DNA of 8,936 nt from Scleromatobacter sp045810285 (GTDB lineage Bacteria > Pseudomonadota > Gammaproteobacteria > Burkholderiales > Burkholderiaceae_C), in NCBI GenBank assembly GCA_045810285.1, contig JBJMWE010000370.1, positions 1 to 8,936 of the forward strand, in the 5' to 3' direction. Shown piece after piece: positions 6,541-8,936 of the stretch. Each line of letters opens with the position of its first letter. Positions within the stretch are counted from its first letter, which is position 1. Under the pieces are notes generated by a model. It was not told the origin of the DNA. It was given only the letters and a program-made list of their open reading frames with translations, and did not search any database. Position numbers and translations under genes: made by a program.

Positions 6541-7664
6541 ACCAGCGCTCATCCTCCTTCGCATCGCGCCTCGGCGCCTGCTTCGCGGCCCTGCTCTGGG
6601 CCTGTGCCACCGCCACCGTCGCCGCGCCGGCCGCGCTCGACGGGCGCACGAGCACGAACGGCGACATCGCGCTCGCCAACCTCGATGGCCTCATCGAGCA
6701 GGCCGCCGGTGAACCCGGGGCGATCGACTTCCTGCTGCTGCGCGGGCAGTTCCTCGCCGACCACGAGGTGCTCGACCAGGTGGCCGCCATCACCGAGCCG
6801 CACGGCGACAGCCCGGCGCAGCTGCTGCGCCGCGCGCACGCCCGCGCGGCGGCCCATCGCTTCTACGAGGCCGGCCTCGATCTGGACGCGGCCAAGCGCG
6901 CGGGCGCACCGGCGGACGCGGTGGACGCGCAGCGGGCTTCGCTGCAGGTGGCGCTCGGCCAGGCGCAGGAGGCCTTGCCCGCCCTGCGCGCGCGGGCCAC
7001 GCGGCGCCCGGGCTTCGCCTCGCACTGCGCGCTCGCGCTGGCGGAGGCGGCGGTCGGCCACATCGAGGAGGCGGACGCGCTCTACGATGCGGCGCTGCAC
7101 GACCTCGACACCACGTCGCCGTTCCCGGCCGCCGCCGTCTGGTTCGCGCGCGGCCTCATGTGGTCCGAGCAGGCCGGCGACCCGCGTCGCGGTGCCGCGA
7201 TGTATGCGCAGGCCCTGCGCGCGGTGCCGTCGTACGTGCCCGCGCGCCTGCACCTGGCCGAACTGGAGGCCGCGCGCGGCGACACGGACGACGCCCTCGT
7301 GCACCTGGAGCGCATCGTCGCGATCTCGCGCGACCCGGAGAGCCTGGCCCTGCTGGGCACGCTGCACCGCCGCGCCGGCGACGCGGCCCGCGCTGCGCGC
7401 GAGATCGCGCAGGCGCGCATCCGCTTCGAGGACCTGCTGCAGCGCCATCCCCTGGCCTTCGCCGACCACGCCGCGGAGTTCTACCTCGACGCCGGCGCCG
7501 ACCCGGAGCGCGCGCTGCACTGGGCCCGCATCAACCTGCTGGCCCGCGAGACGCGACGCGCGTACACGCTGGCGATCCGGGCCGCATGGGCGGCACGGCG
7601 GATCGACGAGGCGCGCGACCTCGAGGCGCGACGCGACGCGAAGTTCGACCCGCGCGCAGCCTAG
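6537..7664 (+). CDS. exported TPR-repeat protein, partner of the DUF4331 gene
   Basis: A 375-residue protein whose ATG overlaps the DUF4331 stop as ATGA, with no clear ribosome-binding site of its own, so translation is probably coupled. Residues 1-30 form a Sec signal peptide (hydrophobic 13-29, likely cleavage near VAA at 28-30). A lipobox is unlikely because Trp precedes Ala-Cys at 21-23. The rest is almost wholly helical and Ala/Arg/Leu-rich, with TPR-like pairs near 99-150, 166-190, 201-230, 235-265, 269-290 and 310-336. Repeats such as PARLHLAELEAARGDTDDAL and DHAAEFYLDAGADPERALHW fit TPR periodicity. It is probably a periplasmic scaffold or adaptor for the DUF4331 protein, which is inferred from gene coupling alone. 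No catalytic motif is seen. The gene ends just before the REP-like array. Confidence 0.85.
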   Translation: MNQRSSSFASRLGACFAALLWACATATVAAPAALDGRTSTNGDIALANLDGLIEQAAGEPGAIDFLLLRGQFLADHEVLDQVAAITEPHGDSPAQLLRRAHARAAAHRFYEAGLDLDAAKRAGAPADAVDAQRASLQVALGQAQEALPALRARATRRPGFASHCALALAEAAVGHIEEADALYDAALHDLDTTSPFPAAAVWFARGLMWSEQAGDPRRGAAMYAQALRAVPSYVPARLHLAELEAARGDTDDALVHLERIVAISRDPESLALLGTLHRRAGDAARAAREIAQARIRFEDLLQRHPLAFADHAAEFYLDAGADPERALHWARINLLARETRRAYTLAIRAAWAARRIDEARDLEARRDAKFDPRAA

Positions 7665-7682
7665 CAGGCAGGCGCAGCGGGA

Positions 7683-7896
7683 TCGGTGTCAGGCACCGCC
7701 CGGCACCGCAGCGGCCTTCCGGCTGCCGCTCGAAGGCGATGCCAGACACCTCCGGTCGCGCGCCTCGCCGCGCGGCAGCGCCTCCTGCTCCGAACGTCGA
7801 GCCGGTGGCGGAGGTGTCTGGCTCCGACCCGGATCGCGTCGGGATGCGCGCTGTCGCCGTACGCTCGTCGCGATCCGGGTCGGTGCCTGACGCCGA
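7683..7896. repeat. REPIN-like array: four alternating copies of a palindromic core
   Basis: The core GGTGTCWGGC occurs four times in alternating orientation: 7685-7694 (+), 7741-7750 (-), 7813-7822 (+) and 7885-7894 (-, one mismatch, GGCGTCAGGC). The inner pair makes a perfect 14-bp inverted repeat (7741-7754 with 7809-7822). Copies 3 and 4 share a further tail giving a perfect 15-bp inverted repeat (7824-7838 with 7869-7883). The outermost arms (7683-7698 with 7881-7896) match at 15 of 16 positions. Paired inverted REP sequences are the structure of REPINs, mobilised in trans by RAYT transposases. No such transposase lies in the window. Similar GGTGTCAGGCACC-type repeats are familiar from beta- and gammaproteobacterial intergenic regions, from memory and unverified. 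The array may also end transcription of the TPR gene. Confidence 0.7.
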
Positions 7897-7921
7897 ATTC
7901 GCCTTGTCGACCCCGAGGCAA

Positions 7922-7936
7922 AGCCGGATCCCGGCT
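7922..7936 (-). terminator. small hairpin after the CHAD gene, possible terminator
   Basis: On the minus strand, 33 bases after the CHAD stop, AGCCGG and CCGGCT (7936-7931 and 7927-7922) form a 6-bp GC-rich stem with a 3-base loop, followed by a short TT. The stem is short and the T-run minimal, so this is a weak candidate. Confidence 0.3.
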
Positions 7937-7969
7937 CGAGGAGGACGACGGGCGCGGCATCGCCCAGCG

Positions 7970-8936
7970 TCACCAGAACCCGTCGGCGTCACGCAATCGC
8001 AGCAGCGCCTTGCGCGCCGCGCGGGCCGAGCGCTCGGACTTCGCGCGCAGCCAGCCCACCGCGAACCACGCGTCGGGACGGCCGGCGGCAAGCTCGGCGT
8101 AGTGCCGGCCCGCCCGCACGCGGTCGATGTGCCTGCCGAGCGCGTCCTGCGCATCGGAGACGCGGCGCAGCCAGCGCCGCACGTCGCCGCTCGCGAACGC
8201 GGGCGCCGCGAACTCCGCGAGGTAGCGCAGGCGCTTGAGGCGCTTGCGCGCGCGGTGCTGCGCCTCGAAGGGCAGCTCGTCGAAATGGCCTGCGAGGCGC
8301 GTCACCTGGCGGTTCAGCTTGCGCAGGCGCCCGACGAGCCGGGCCAGTCCGCTGCCGTCCTCCCCGGGCACGCGATCGGGCGCCGCCTCCGCGAAGGCAC
8401 GCAGGCGCTGCACGGCGCCGGCGAACGCGGCGCTGCCCACCCGCTGCGCGAGCGCACGCGCCGCCTCCTCGGAGGGGGGCACATCGTCGACGCAGGCCGC
8501 GCCGGCCGCGCGCAGCTTCGGCGCCAGCTCGCTGGCGCGGATGAACGCGTCGCGCGACTGGCCGAGCGCATCGAACACCGGCCTCACCGCAGGCTCCCAG
8601 CCGTGCGGCATGGCGACGGCGAACGGGGCCATGCCGCGCGCGGCCGAGCGCAGTCGGCGCAGGCCCACGCGCAGCTGGTGCACGTGCCCGGGATCGCGGC
8701 TGCCCCGCGCGATCGCGGCTGCGTTGGGCTCGACCTGGTCGAGGCAGGCGCCGACCATGCGTCGCAGCAACGCGTCGCCGTCCATGCCGCGCAGCTGCTT
8801 GCCGCTCCACGGCGGCCGCGCCGCCTTGACCGGCGCCATGACGACAGGCGCGGCGGCCGCACTGGCAGCGCTCGCGGGCGCGTCCGCGCTCGCCAGCCCG
8901 GCCGCGGCCGGCAGGGGCGCGACGGAGCGCGGCAGC
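7970..8936 (-). CDS. CHAD domain protein, open at the right edge (probable CYTH-CHAD C-terminal part)
   Basis: The frame stays open to the window end, giving at least 321 residues and a missing N-terminus. An internal ATG at 8839 would give 289 residues, but the upstream codons form an Ala/Pro-rich linker (ADAPASAASAAAAPVV) continuous with it. The CHAD domain fills the rest. It shows the conserved basic helices VHQLRVGLRRLRSA and HRARKRLKRLRYLAEF, plus LGRHIDRVRAG near the C-terminus. CHAD domains are alpha-helical and bind polyphosphate through conserved His, Arg and Lys residues. They commonly follow an N-terminal CYTH triphosphatase domain in proteobacterial proteins. The linker just before CHAD suggests such a fusion, with CYTH beyond the edge; that part is inference. 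It is transcribed towards the REP-like array and convergent with the TPR gene. Confidence 0.85.
   Translation of the reverse strand, partial: LPRSVAPLPAAAGLASADAPASAASAAAAPVVMAPVKAARPPWSGKQLRGMDGDALLRRMVGACLDQVEPNAAAIARGSRDPGHVHQLRVGLRRLRSAARGMAPFAVAMPHGWEPAVRPVFDALGQSRDAFIRASELAPKLRAAGAACVDDVPPSEEAARALAQRVGSAAFAGAVQRLRAFAEAAPDRVPGEDGSGLARLVGRLRKLNRQVTRLAGHFDELPFEAQHRARKRLKRLRYLAEFAAPAFASGDVRRWLRRVSDAQDALGRHIDRVRAGRHYAELAAGRPDAWFAVGWLRAKSERSARAARKALLRLRDADGFW

Noticed and set aside
5260..6564. 434-codon minus-strand open frame opposite DUF4331
   Set aside because: It is the mirror of a well-supported coding frame. Its translation is Gly/Arg/Val-rich and lacks motifs.
7665..7969. CRISPR-like array suggested by repeated motifs
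   Set aside because: The copies alternate in orientation and have unequal spacing. There are no uniform spacers and no cas genes, so REP-type palindromes explain them better.

Overview
The window is a GC-rich bacterial chromosome segment. Its arrangement (compact genes with GC-biased third positions, a PilZ gene, a CHAD gene, a DUF4331 operon and REP-like palindromes) fits a betaproteobacterium, probably of the Burkholderiales. That placement is an inference, since no rRNA or other taxonomic marker is present. No complete mobile element, tRNA or CRISPR array was seen.

Layout, left to right. (1) A hypothetical gene runs off the left edge on the minus strand (start at 371). It is clearly less GC-rich than the rest. 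(2) A gene-poor stretch follows (about 372-744) with one hairpin and a short 13-bp tandem repeat. (3) A minus-strand PilZ-domain gene (745-1254) is preceded by an 11-codon mini-ORF. The mini-ORF carries the only good ribosome-binding site and overlaps the PilZ start as ATGA. (4) An amidase-signature hydrolase (1382-2860, minus) follows. (5) Divergent from it is a plus-strand lipoprotein gene (3051-4274) joining a transglutaminase-like Cys-His-Asp domain to TPR repeats. (6) Convergent with that gene, across a 25-bp gap filled by a hairpin, is an AraC-family regulator (4300-5199, minus). (7) Divergent from the regulator is a two-gene unit: a secreted DUF4331 protein (5311-6540) and an exported TPR protein (6537-7664) that overlaps it by 4 bp. 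(8) A 305-bp gap holds four alternating copies of a REP-like core, forming two REPIN-like hairpin modules. (9) A CHAD-domain gene (7970 to the right edge, minus) is open at the window end and is probably the C-terminal half of a CYTH-CHAD protein.

The clearest functional unit is the AraC regulator with the DUF4331-TPR pair. Divergent orientation over a 111-bp intergenic region with inverted and direct repeats suggests that the regulator controls the pair. The other genes look like independent transcription units: a likely c-di-GMP effector, an amide hydrolase, an envelope lipoprotein and a polyphosphate-linked protein. The most distinctive non-coding structures are the palindromic array at 7683-7896 and the coupled leader mini-ORF in front of the PilZ gene.
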